Part shown: positions 1-12,100 of the stretch, one piece after another
Layout of the letters: each line of letters opens with the position of its first letter
How positions within the stretch are numbered: position 1 is the stretch's first letter
Position numbers and translations under genes: made by a program
The notes under the pieces: generated by a model
What the model was told of the DNA's origin: nothing
The model's database searches: none
Seen by the model: only the letters and a program-made list of their open reading frames with translations
Source of the DNA: Micrasema longulum
Lineage: Eukaryota > Arthropoda > Insecta > Trichoptera > Brachycentridae
Assembly (NCBI GenBank): GCA_022494885.1
Contig: JAGVSM010003489.1
Location: 19,366 to 83,365, forward strand
Direction: 5' to 3'
DNA length: 64,000 nucleotides

Positions 1-219
1 AAACATTATTCTTTTCCATGCAACATTGGATAAATTTTCTACAAAGGTTTCGTATTTTGAATGACCTAAAATAAAATATGCATATCTTGAATTACCAAAA
101 TCTTTTTTTTTTAAAGGAAATATTTGCATTCTTACAATTGCAAATATTTCGATTTCGGGAGCCATTTTAAACAAGTAGTAAATAACTCGCTATTAGAAAA
201 TAGGAATCAAAGATGAGTG

Positions 220-600
220 TCATTCAGACCTGTGTACTTAAAAAAGTACTTATAAAATACACTTTACATATATAACTTATTTACATCTTATTACCATTTA
301 TTACTACATATTTACATAAAATTTTAAATACATATTTATTGGGTACGGGAGAGTAAGAATATGAATAGGGAATGGGACGTTGATATCAGAGAGGTCGGAT
401 AGGAACTCAGGATAACAATCATTTATGGGGCATCAAGAAAAAAAACATGATTAAAATCTTCCTCCTCATGCTGACATTCGCACATGGCAGAGTCCTGAAC
501 AGGTGAGAACCATTCCAACAGAGCCCAATGCGTATTCTGCAAATGGAAGATGTCTCAAATTAGTTCAGAATTACTTTAGAAAACTAAGACTTTTCTGTTA
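220..600 (-). mobile_element. LINE reverse-transcriptase tail, degraded
   Basis: Read on the minus strand, about 560-425 gives WALLEWFSPVQDSAMCECQ then HEEEDFNHVFF, the cysteine/histidine knuckle near the C-terminus of jockey/R1-like LINE proteins. The frame then stops. AT-rich DNA to the left fits a 3'UTR. Only the tail survives. Confidence 0.5.
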
Positions 601-1977
601 TATTTGGTTTCAATTGGAAAAGATGTCTTCCCTTGGCTTGGGAGGAGGCTACCCAATATTCTTGCCTGTGCAAAGTTGTTTCTCCTTTGTCATAACGAGA
701 TCACCTAGTGGTAGAAAATGACTATAGGCAGGATCCCCGAAACGAATGAATTTGAGATTTAGTAATATGTTTAAATGTAACCACCGATTATTATTTTTGC
801 TAGTGATAAGTACTTGAATTGTTATTTTTAGTTATGAATGTATACTTCTGTGTTATATTCTGTAAGTTGCTAGTTCATTACTATTTATGTCTGTAATTGA
901 ATAAAAATATACCAAATACGTTTTTTTTTTTTTAGTGGGTTGTTTTTTATTTAAATTTCATTGTTTCTTGAGTCAGGAGAGCAAAAACGTGTTGTAAAAT
1001 CTTTGTAATAAAATCACATTTCTAGTACATGACCACTGAATGTATTTTTTTGTACATTCTTTTTATTTTAAACATTTTGGTGCCTTAAAAATAAGAACTG
1101 ATTTTGGATATTTTCGATGTGCTTGTTTCAAAAATACCTAATTCGTTTTTGTAGCAGCTCTAGTTTTTGAGATATAATTAAATTAATTTTGATAAAAGAA
1201 AAAATAAGCAACCTGGGATATCTTTAAAAAAGTGATAGTGGTTTGGTTGGACACCAGATATCCGGCATGCCCCTAGACCTTATTGTCTAATAAAACAATA
1301 GAAACACAGAATTTCTCTCAGTCTATAACAAAGATTTTATGTCAATAAAATAAAAAGCGCCTAAAATATTTTGATGATTTTTGTAATGATCCCTTTTTGA
1401 TCAATGAGTTGCATATCAATATGGTTTATAAATTAAATTACTAAAACGGTTTTAGGTTTAATTTCACCCCTTGCGCTTTGTTTTTTTCAGGCAAACATAT
1501 TTTTAGTTAAAAAATATCTTTTGAGCATTATAATGGAATAAATATATATAGTGTTTACATTAATTAAATGAATATACACTATAATAGGCATAAGAAAATT
1601 GTATTTTTAACAAAGAACTATAAACAGGTGGATAGCAAAGCATCTGTAGAAATAGTTTTTTTTAAAATAAATTATGTTCATGTAGTTACATAAATTCTTC
1701 AAGACAATCTATATACAATTCACAAAAGTTTTGATTATGAAAAACAATATTAATGTATTGGTTTACTATTTTCCGGTTATATAAAAAACTAAATGTGCAG
1801 TGTATCTTTAATAAGAATTAAAAATAAACTTATTATTCATTCAATTCAGCTGTGATAAAATTAATTACAATATCTGCACAAAACAAAAATTATGGATGTA
1901 TTATGATGAAGAACATTTCTCATTGTTTTTAAAACAGAATTATAATAGTTGAAAACATATAAGATATTATTTTCCCA
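601..1977. other. AT-rich non-coding stretch
   Basis: No gene or recognisable element. An AATAAA near 900 followed by a T run could be an old transcript or retroelement end. Frames here are short and unlike any family I know. Confidence 0.4.
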
Positions 1978-2550
1978 GGGCCCCGATTACAATGGGAAGT
2001 TAACATACTTATCTTCAACTGTCTGTAAAGTGAAATGGATTTTTATATTCCAAAATTTTTTTATTTCCCTTATCAATTTTAATAACTATAAAAAAATAAA
2101 ATACCTTATTATCTTTTAGAGAGTATTTTCTTTTCTCTTTCTTATGTTACACAAAAATATTATAACTGTCTATTTTTTATAGGAGCAAAAATTCATAAAC
2201 ATTTTTTGTATACCCACGAACAGGCCATGCCTTTGTCGATTTTTTTTGTTTACTATTTTTACTGTTAATATGTATTTCATTGCTATTTAATTATCCTTTA
2301 TTTTTTTAATACTCTATTTTACCTCTTACGTATATTTTTTTAAAAAAAACTAAAAAAAATAATAAAATAACGTGTAGGTATATTAGCATAAAAAATTGAA
2401 GTATTTTTGTCGGTGACCTACAATTCAATTGTACATGTTTCGAAAAAATAATCAATCTGCATAATATACAGATTCTCATAAAGAAAATTCGATTTTACTT
2501 TATAGACAATTGAAGATAGCTCTGTTAACTTCCCATTGTAATCGGTGCCC
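1978..2550. mobile_element. TIR element, family 'GGGCCCCGATT' copy 1
   Basis: Starts GGGCCCCGATTACAATGGGA and ends with its inverse (CCATTGTAATCGGTGCCC). The arms run about 70-80 bp and include TTATCTTC..CTGTCTRTAAAG. AT-rich, non-coding middle. The same ends recur near 5374, 15389, 51107 and 63570, so this is a non-autonomous DNA transposon family. Confidence 0.8.
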
Positions 2551-2689
2551 ACGTTTTTATGAATTATCTCAGTGATATAAAGATAAAATAATATGGAAAA
2601 AACTAAGATATATTTTTTTAATTAAAGAAAATTAATTAAGCGACATCTTTGGGCAATAGTGCCTAACTATCTACCAACTTTTGAATTCT

Positions 2690-2926
2690 GTATTTTCTAC
2701 AGCGCTCTTGACAGTTAGTTCGTAAATAATTGACAATTGACAGTAGTAGTTGTCAAATAATTCTGGCGTCGGTTTATTCGCGCTGGTGTGTCTCTGGGTG
2801 TGTTTGCGCATAGTGTTCTGTGCTGGTCCGATTAGGATTGGGATTAGGCTATCTCGAGAAGGATATCGTTTTGTTTGCGAAGTATTTATCTCGAGGCGAG
2901 ACTTCGTGCCAGTCGCAACTTTCACG
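2690..2926 (+). promoter_or_regulatory. Probable promoter / 5'UTR of the CoA-transferase gene
   Basis: The 240 bases before the start codon are noticeably less AT-rich than their surroundings. The reading frame is open upstream from 2750, but the first ATG in it is at 2927, and the residues that follow look like a mitochondrial presequence, so this ATG is chosen. No clear TATA box is seen. The transcription start cannot be placed. Confidence 0.4.
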
Positions 2927-3119
2927 ATGGCTGCTGTCGTTAAAAGATTGCCTAAGCTCTCTAACGTTATTTTGAACCAATTTGGAAGTGTAGCATCAGT
3001 GATAAGTGGACGATCTAATAGGAATTTTTATACCTACACCAATGAACCTGCACAGCCTCTTCCGAGAGAGCCGGAGTGGGTGACAGCCGAGGAAGCCTTC
3101 AAGAAATGCCTTCAATCGG
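2927..3119 (+). CDS. CoA-transferase gene exon 1
   Basis: Codes residues 1-64 plus one base. It carries the start methionine, a K/R/S/N-rich likely mitochondrial presequence and the first conserved residues (EPEWVTAEEAF). The donor is G|GTAAAT at 3120, phase 1. Confidence 0.93.
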
Positions 3120-6100
3120 GTAAATCAAAATAATTCATAAATAAGTCCCGTCTGCCGTTGACTACGTGACATACATTTAGCCCAATTGATTGCATTTATG
3201 TGGACTTTGTACATACATTGTATATTTAGCTGGTCAACAATTCCGATGGGAAGTTCGTTACGATTAATTTATGATAGCAAATAGTAAAACGATTTTGATT
3301 TTAAATCTGGTGTTTAGCTTCGACTCTCCTTATTTCTATCCTTTTTATCAAATGTCACGATCGTTCTTGAAGTAATTTGGTAATTTAACCTGCCTGCAAT
3401 GATTTTTATTTGACATTTTATTTATTTATATAATGCCAGCGAATCTCAAACATTTTATATGCGTGCGCCGCGCCGTTTGCGGTAGGCAAGCAGAATGAAC
3501 GAAGAGTGTCAAAGGTCGCAGCTGTCACATTCCAAAAAAATAGTCATTCGTTTGATTGATTATCCTCACGTCGAATTTGTTCGATTTCACCATATAAATT
3601 AGAAACAACCCTTATTCATTGTTTTGTTTCTTCGTTTTATCAGTTAGTAGGTACTTATTAAAGGCCTTCGATTACAATAAGACTGTCAGACATTTACCGA
3701 TGTTTGTCAACATTGCTATCTAGAATTTTCCATACAAAAATGTAATATTAGTGAAAGTACAATGATATTTAATCGGATTATGGTCCCTGGCTAGTGTTGT
3801 AGTGTAGTATAAATGTCTGCCTTAAAACAGGTTGTACCTAGTTAGGTAGACTACACATACAGATAATTTTTTTACTATACTATAAGAAATTGTAATGTTT
3901 GTTAATAAACTGTTCTTATTATTTATGATGATGATACATATATATTCATTATATTTCATAAAAAAACAAACAAACCATCACGCCGTTTCGCCGTAGGGGT
4001 AGGCAGAAAGGATAAAACGCCATATCACTCTATATTTGCATACAGACCTCGCTTCCTCTACATTCATACATCTTCTCATGCACGCACGCCGATTATTCCT
4101 ACTTTTGACATGTCCATCTTCAAGTATTTGATGGACTTGATCGTGCCATGTCTTTCTCGGCCTTCCTCGTTTTCTGCATCCATCAACATTCGCATCGTTA
4201 ATCCTTTTAGCCGTTCTTTCGTTGTCTATTCGCTCTACATGTCCAAACCAACGCAGCACCCCTTTCTTAATTCTGTCGATAATGCATATCTCAGATTTTT
4301 TACGCAGTTCACGGATCTCGACATTTGTGCACCAATCATACATCGTTTTGCCACAAATTCGCCTGAGGGATCGCATTTCGACAGCATTTAACCTAATTTC
4401 ATCAGCATTTTTCCAATTCTATACTTCGCTCCCATACATTAGAGACATACTAGAACTCCATTGTGAACTGCTAGTTTAGCCTCCTGCGATATTACAATTT
4501 TGATGGTAGATTTCTCGTGTATCGTCTCGTGTCGTCTGTTTTCGGAACATTAAACTTCTTATTTAATGGCCCAGTCATTTTTATCTTATTTCTTTCAGCT
4601 ATTATTATATCGTAATGTTCATATTTGCCCACAATTAACACACCTTTATTTACATAATTTAGAGTTTAATTCGCTTCACGCTTCGGTTGTATCGCGACGA
4701 AAATAATCAGAGATTATGTTATACGAACGAGTTAAAAATAATCCAATGCGCCCGATCTAACTGAGTTTGCTTAAAATAGAACTCTGTTGCCAATTTTACT
4801 AAAATTATTGGTACTTTCCAACAGAGTTCCGCGTTCTGCACTCAACATCTGCGTGACCTCATCACAATGAGGAACTTTCAACCCCACGAATTGGATAGGT
4901 ACAGAAAAAAATTTCTTTCGCGCGGTAAAAATTAGAGCATTAAATTATTCGGCAAAGTTTCTCGAGAATGTACGAAAAAAATATCAAAAAATATTTTATT
5001 AAAAACGAACTACATTGAACGACATCACTAGTTCATATCAGTCAACAATTGAAAATAGAGTTCTGGAAGATTTCTGGTTTACTTACCGTCAACGGACCAA
5101 TCGGCAGAACTGACCGAGAAGAAGCGGAAGAGAACTTGAGGCGTCATCGCGGAGTAATTTTAGAAATACGAAACTTTAAAAATCATCGCGCTGATAATAC
5201 GATACATAAAAATTCAAAAATAAATTCGGCTCGGATAGTCTATTAATAAATAAAAAATATATAAAAACGAATGAACTCTCTCATTCCGTAAAAAAAGATT
5301 CTGCGTGTTTTTTCCATTTTCAAAACGACAAAATGCAATTTAACATGGCACTCCGTATGACATACCAATACCAGGGCCCCGATTTCAATGGGAAGATAAC
5401 AGAGTTATCTTCGATTGCTCCCCATAAATAACAATTGAACTTTGCTATGCAGAGCAGCCAGTCCACAATTTTGAAAATGAGATATTGATGTTATCAAAAG
5501 CAAAGGGTATATTCTGCTAAAAAACAGCCAGACTGCTTTCATACAAAACTGTATTAATCACATTCGGAAAAAGGTGTCGATCACAAAACGATATTTCACA
5601 ATTTGCAGAAAACACTCACAAAGCTAGAAAAATCTTATGGTACTTTAAAAATCTTTTAAACTGGTCAAATACATAGTAAGATTCTTGTTTGTAATATTTA
5701 AAAAAAACTTATTTATTTATTGTTTATCGTTTGTTAAAGTCAAAAACATTCCAACCAATGTAGACTTATAATTCAATTTTCAATGAAATGGCTATTATCC
5801 TCGTGCCTGATTTTCATGGCTATTGCTTTCTGTATAACTGTGTCAATGATATTTGCAATAAAATGAGTATATTTGCACGAACATTTAAAGTATCTTTATC
5901 GGTAACCTATAATTGAACATGTTTAAAAGAAAAAATGTATCATTTTCGTACACAAATATCGGTTTTTCTTTATAGACAGTCGAAGATAACTCTGTTAACT
6001 CTCCATTGTAATCGGGGCCCTGAATTAAACGACCGATTTCTGATCTTAGCTACATAATGGTACTTGTAAAATTGAGGGGCAAATGATTAATGTTTCGGGT

Positions 6101-9100
6101 ACTTGAGTATAACAAATCGATACTTGAGTTTATGCGGACAATCTCTACATTAGATTACTTTCCCTTTTCCGATAAGCTAACTTATTATAGCGTAATATTA
6201 TATCATACAGCGTATGTGTATGCATACGGTAAATTCAATCCTAAATTCGTCGTTTTATATTTTATAAATACAATTTTCCCTAAAAAAACATTACGATTTT
6301 CCCCCACGATCGAGCGGAATGAATGCAATGTATTTATTTGAGTTAATTGTGCAGGAGAAATTTTAACAATTAATAAGGAAATTCAGTGGTTTTAAAATAT
6401 TTTTTATTATTCCAAATTATGCCAAAAATATTTTTTTATTTTTTTTATCCATCGTATTATCAGCGCTATGGTTTTTGGAATTACCTCGACCGTGACGTCT
6501 TAATTTCTCTTCCCTTTCTTCTCGATGAGTTTTGCTGATTCATCAGTTGACTTCACGTAAACTGGAAATCTATCATAACTCTCTTATCATTGGCTGATTC
6601 GGGAAAGAAATAGTAACGTCATGCAAAGTAGTTCGTTTTTATTAAAATCATTTTTGTTATTTTTTTCATACATTTTCTTTTATTTTGTTTGTGTTTTTAT
6701 TTTACCGAAAATTCTCTACATCGCTCTTTTATTTACTTGGTTCCATACTAATATGTAATTTGGGCTTCTTGGCCTGTTGTGATGCAAAAAAATGCAAATG
6801 TGAAAGTGTGTTTGTTTGTGTTTCCTTCACATCTCAACGAAACAACCGATTGACATATTTTTTTGCATAGGGATAGCCGGACAGGCGAGAAGTAAAAAAG
6901 GATACTTATTTTTCGTCTCGAATTAAAAAATGTACAATAAAAAATATATATATGAGCAACATTATTTGAAAAAGAGTAGGCGGTAAGGTGGGATGTCAAA
7001 AAGAATCAGAACAGAATAACGATGCTACATCGCCATAGACTAACAGATCGTCATATTTTTTCCAGGACCGACAACCGATACAAGCTACTTCTATCTCAAT
7101 ATTCCACCGGGAAAATTCTCATTAATAAACGACAAACTAATTAATTACCTAACTAAAATCTCCCTAATACCAATTTTTAAGTATTTTATTGTCATGTTAT
7201 ATTTAAGTAAAAAATAAGGTTCAATAAATAGTAAACAATATTTTTTTAAATCCCGAATTGAAGAACTCCACGCTTGAAAATATAATTAGACTCGCTACAA
7301 CAAATGCTGTGTTGTTCAACAACTACAATGCTCCCATTTAATAACATAAGTACGTGTAAGTGAATATTTATTTTTATAAAATAGAAATTAAATAACTTTA
7401 TAATTTTCTGTTTTGGCCCCTAAAATGTTTGCTGAAGTAAAAATGCCCCGCGGCCTAATAGCTCCTTGCGCTGTTCATCACTATGCTCCTCGCGCTGCCG
7501 CCCACTCGTCCGATGTTGCCCTCTCTGCACACACACGGCTCTACTCGCGCAAATAATCGCGACGCTCCGCACTTTTCATTTGTGTTTGCTATACAATGGA
7601 CGATGAAACTGTGACAGCGTGCGCGCTATGCATTTTTAGTATACGTAATTATATCAATGTCATACAAAGAAATATACATAATTCAAAAATGACTCGTGCG
7701 TCTCGTGTGAGCGCTCGATGCGCACTGCGACCGCGCGATTATGTGGCCAGCCACTCGCGCTCAAATTGCCGGTCCTTTTACTCGCGCTAAAAAACCCGAC
7801 AAAATAGGGAGTGGTGGGCACGGCGAGGAGCATGACGTGCGGCATGACGAGTAATGTTGTCACACTACTCGTCTCATTTCCTCGCTACTTCCCATGCCAC
7901 TCGAGTTTGTGGCAGGCCCATAAAAGTACTTGGACAGCGCTGATTTGATTTATTGACATGTCTGCGTGTGTCTCAAAATTGGAAATTTCGGCTTTATTTC
8001 ACTGTTGCTTTGGACTAGCGATATGTAAAACACTAATTAACTGTCATAATTAGTTTAACAAGAGACAGTGTTAGCAATCAAAAGTTCTATCACGCCAAAA
8101 ACTACACCCGTTATTAACCAATAGAAATGACTTACATGTATATAAATAGGAGTTAATAATAACTAATTATTTATTACCTTAGTATAATATGAATGTATGC
8201 CAATAGGCATGCCATGTTGCAAGTTACTAGAACTTAGTATAATATTATGAGATCAGTCTACGAGTATAGACCAGCGGTAGCCAAGTAGCCGTTGTTCGAA
8301 TTCATCTGATCAGTTATCCGTTAAATATTTTTTATAAATTATTTTCTTGATTTTATGTATATGAACAAAATATTTATTTATTTATTCATTTACACTCTTT
8401 ATCAAAATACAATTCCATGTTCACTTTGCCCAGCTAACAAGGGTACATACCCCATTCCAAGCTAGGCAATTACATTTTAATACATTATAATAGTTAACAA
8501 ATTAATATAGAACACAGACAAACAAAATATAAACTTATTCGTATACACATTTTGATACATATACATACAGTCATACACATATATACACACATATATATAT
8601 ATATACACATGTACATACACACACACGTACATACACCCATGCGCATACACATACATACATTCATAAAAACATAGACAATTTATTTATGCGAAACTTCATG
8701 GTTGTCATCTATAAATATATATTTTTTAAATATTCCTTATTTTTTATATTTTATTTTCGACATCCAGTAAGAATCTCCAATCCGTGGCAGGCATCAAATT
8801 TCCTGACTCCCTACGACCAATGTCATGAAAAAGCGAGGTCAAAAACTTCCGTAACTTGACAACACTCCCGTCTTTCCACGATTCTGGCAAAAAGTTATGG
8901 ACCTTTTTGCCTACGTAATAGTGTTGTCTCGATGCCAGAACAGTGTTGACCCCTTCACTTAGTATCAGATCCCTATTAGAGTATCTTGTATTATAGTTGT
9001 GGTTGACGCTTGGGTAAATGTCTCTATTTATGTGTGTAACCACTACCGTTCCCAATATATACTGTTGAATAATATTAAGCACTCTAAGTAACTTGGATAA

Positions 9101-12100
9101 CGAAATGTTTTTTTAAAAAGTATTATAAAATTTATCTTTATATATTTTTTATATTCGTATATACAGGTGTTCTTTAAACCCTGTCACATCCGAAACCACG
9201 ATGATCGGTATGGGTAAGAAGACATATTAGCATATTAAAAAAATATTTAGAACAAAGAATTTTTTTCAAAACAAAATATTTCAAAAATCAAATGGTTGCT
9301 TACTTCTGCAGGGGAGAGGTGAGGGGAGCGTGGCGCAGTATCAGATTCCCCCTCCCCCCGCCTCGTTTCTCCCCTGCAGAAGTAAGCAACCATTTGCTTT
9401 TTTTATATTTTGTTTTTTATAAAAAATATTTTAATGTGCCAATATGTCTTCTTGCTCATACTGATCATCGTGGTTTCGGATGTGACAGGGTTTAATGAAC
9501 GCCCTGTATTTTTATGCATTTTATGTTTTATATATTTAGAGAGAAGTGTGCATTTATCGGATACCTTTTTTGGCACCCTTGAAATGAAGAAAATTGTCTA
9601 AATTTCTAAAAATTCTGTGCGAATCCTAGTACCCAGTGCTTGTCGTATCTGTACAATTAAAATAATTTAGCGACTATGCTTAAAGATTTACATGGATAAA
9701 TATGAAAAAGAAGATTTTGTCTTAGAAAAAAAGAGGTCCATTATATCGAATACCCGGTAATAGAAAAATTATTTTATTGGGTATTCACTTACATACCAGG
9801 CAACGCCTGAAAATGTTATTTTTCAATTTCTATACTTCTTCATGGAAAATAATTCAATTAGATGAATCTCACCCGCATAAATAAAGGTTTCAGCTCTTTA
9901 ACTTCACAAACATAAACAGATAAAAGAATTGAAGGAATATAGATGTGGGCAGAATGGTGAATGTTACACAGTGTGTAAAGTGGCCACTTAAACCAGCCAT
10001 TGACAGGTCATAAGCCCTGTAGATGCCTAGACTTCAAGATTACCTTCTCATAAATATTCTTCATCTCTGTTGTAATATGTTAATAAATGTTAAGTATTAA
10101 TTTGTTTTAAATGCTATCTTTTACTTACAATTTTATTTACACGTATGTATATTATTGTATTTGCAACTAATATGTAAATGACACTAAGTGCTGTTTATTT
10201 TTAAAGATAAAATAAAAATAATCACACTTAAGAAATGTCCCACAAATTTGCAAAGATGGTTAAACCATATTTCCACCGTTATTGCTTTTCTATACTTCAA
10301 AGAAGCACCGTTTTCGCTTGACATACGCTCATACGTTGGATTCCTCAAGGTTGGCAAAATCCAGCTACAACCGTGATTTTGCTACCCCATCGAAATCCCC
10401 CTCGTTTATCCGATTGTAATGCATGCGTAATAAAAAAAAACAATTAAATGCATGGCAACGTTTATGACAAAACTCCGATTAAATCATTGGTAGATCGCAC
10501 GGGCTCAGGAAACTGAAGAGTAGATCTCGGGTCTGATCGAGTTGACCACCACTGCTATAGACTACACATCATACTTAATTTGTATGCACTTTAGTTATTC
10601 AAATCACCTTGAAAATAGTACTTATCTCTAACAACCATTGATAAAACTAAGCACAGTGGACTCTTGATAATCTGCCATGTATTGGACTGAAGAAGATTCG
10701 TTTTTCTTTTTCAGGATTTTTACCCAAGAGTATATCTAGGTCCATTTCACACAGCTGTATTCTTCTTCCGCGTTGACACATAATATTTATGTATACTTAT
10801 AATTTTTATATATTTTTTTATTGATGCATACAAATACATATATAAATATATACAAAAAATAATAATAACGTATCCCAAACTCTATGAGGCTAAGGGCCGG
10901 TTGCATCAAAGTTGGTATAAATTTAGTTTAAAGCTAAATATTTAAACTTAGTTAAGGCTCAAAATCTGGTAACTGAAAAATTCCGTTGCATCAACATTAT
11001 TTTAGTTAAGTTAAAGTTAAGAATGTTGCCACTGTAAAGGTTCAAGTTTCACCCTAAAAATTGTTGGGATTTTTGCGCAAGCACGTACATGTTTATTTAC
11101 ATGTAGCAATACACATGCCCCGCGACGCGTCTTTGGGCACAAACGTTTAAATTTCGTTCCAATTTTCAGCGTGTGCGAAAGGGCGAAGCAACACTGCGCA
11201 TTCGGAGTAGAAAAGAACAAAAGGGACATCGTATCGTCCTTTTTGAACTAGATTTAAAATTAATAGAGCAAAAGCTAAAACAAAATGAAGAACTTTTTAC
11301 TCTAGAAATAGAGCAAAAAAATGATATTTTTCGGCCCAGAAAGGGTTAGCTAAGCTCAATCTAACTCTATTTAAAAATAAATAAACAGCATTTCAATACA
11401 GTGATGATTTAGATTTATTTTACTCCACGCCGCTGATGATCAAGTCCTGTGTTTTGAAAAATAATTAACAATTAAAAATTCAAATAATTATTAGTTCTTC
11501 ACTTTTTTGACATTCGAAATCTTGCGATAAAGTCGGACTCTGCCCACAAAAAATGGTCCGTTCGTGGTTTGAACATTTTATTTTTTCGGTTTAGAATATA
11601 CTCGATGGTAAATTCGTCATCGGAAGACGAAATGTCGGATCTGTGAAAAGTTGCACAAAAAACATTTTGTGCAACTTTTCACAGATCGATCAATAGATTT
11701 CAACACTCACGACGCTTTTTTGACAGATGGCAGATCGCATTTAACTTTAAACGGTCCCCTGGCGGCCGGTTAAATAAAAGTAACTTTTTTGTTAATATTT
11801 AGTTAACTTTTTTTGATGCAACGCATTTTGACATAAAAGTAACTTTTATTTGACTTTAGCCCTGACTTTAACTTAACTTTTGTCGATGCAACCGGCCATA
11901 AGGGCCCTGCGTTGGTTGAGTTGGGATACAAAATAATGGAAAGTGGAAGCATGTACATAATTAAATACTCGTAATAGCAAAAATAAAAAATAATTATTAT
12001 TACACAAACATACATCTATTTCAATAGACGTCTGTACAACACGCTTAGTAGTATACAGGGTGCTCTTTAAACCCTGTCACATCCGAAACCACGATGATCA

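Noticed and set aside
503..721. 72-codon plus-strand frame with a CAG|GTGAGA-like site
   Set aside because: The minus strand here carries a LINE protein tail, which explains the sequence better.
7596..7790. Short frames in the GC-richer island of intron 1
   Set aside because: Frames on both strands are short, have no family signature and follow base composition.
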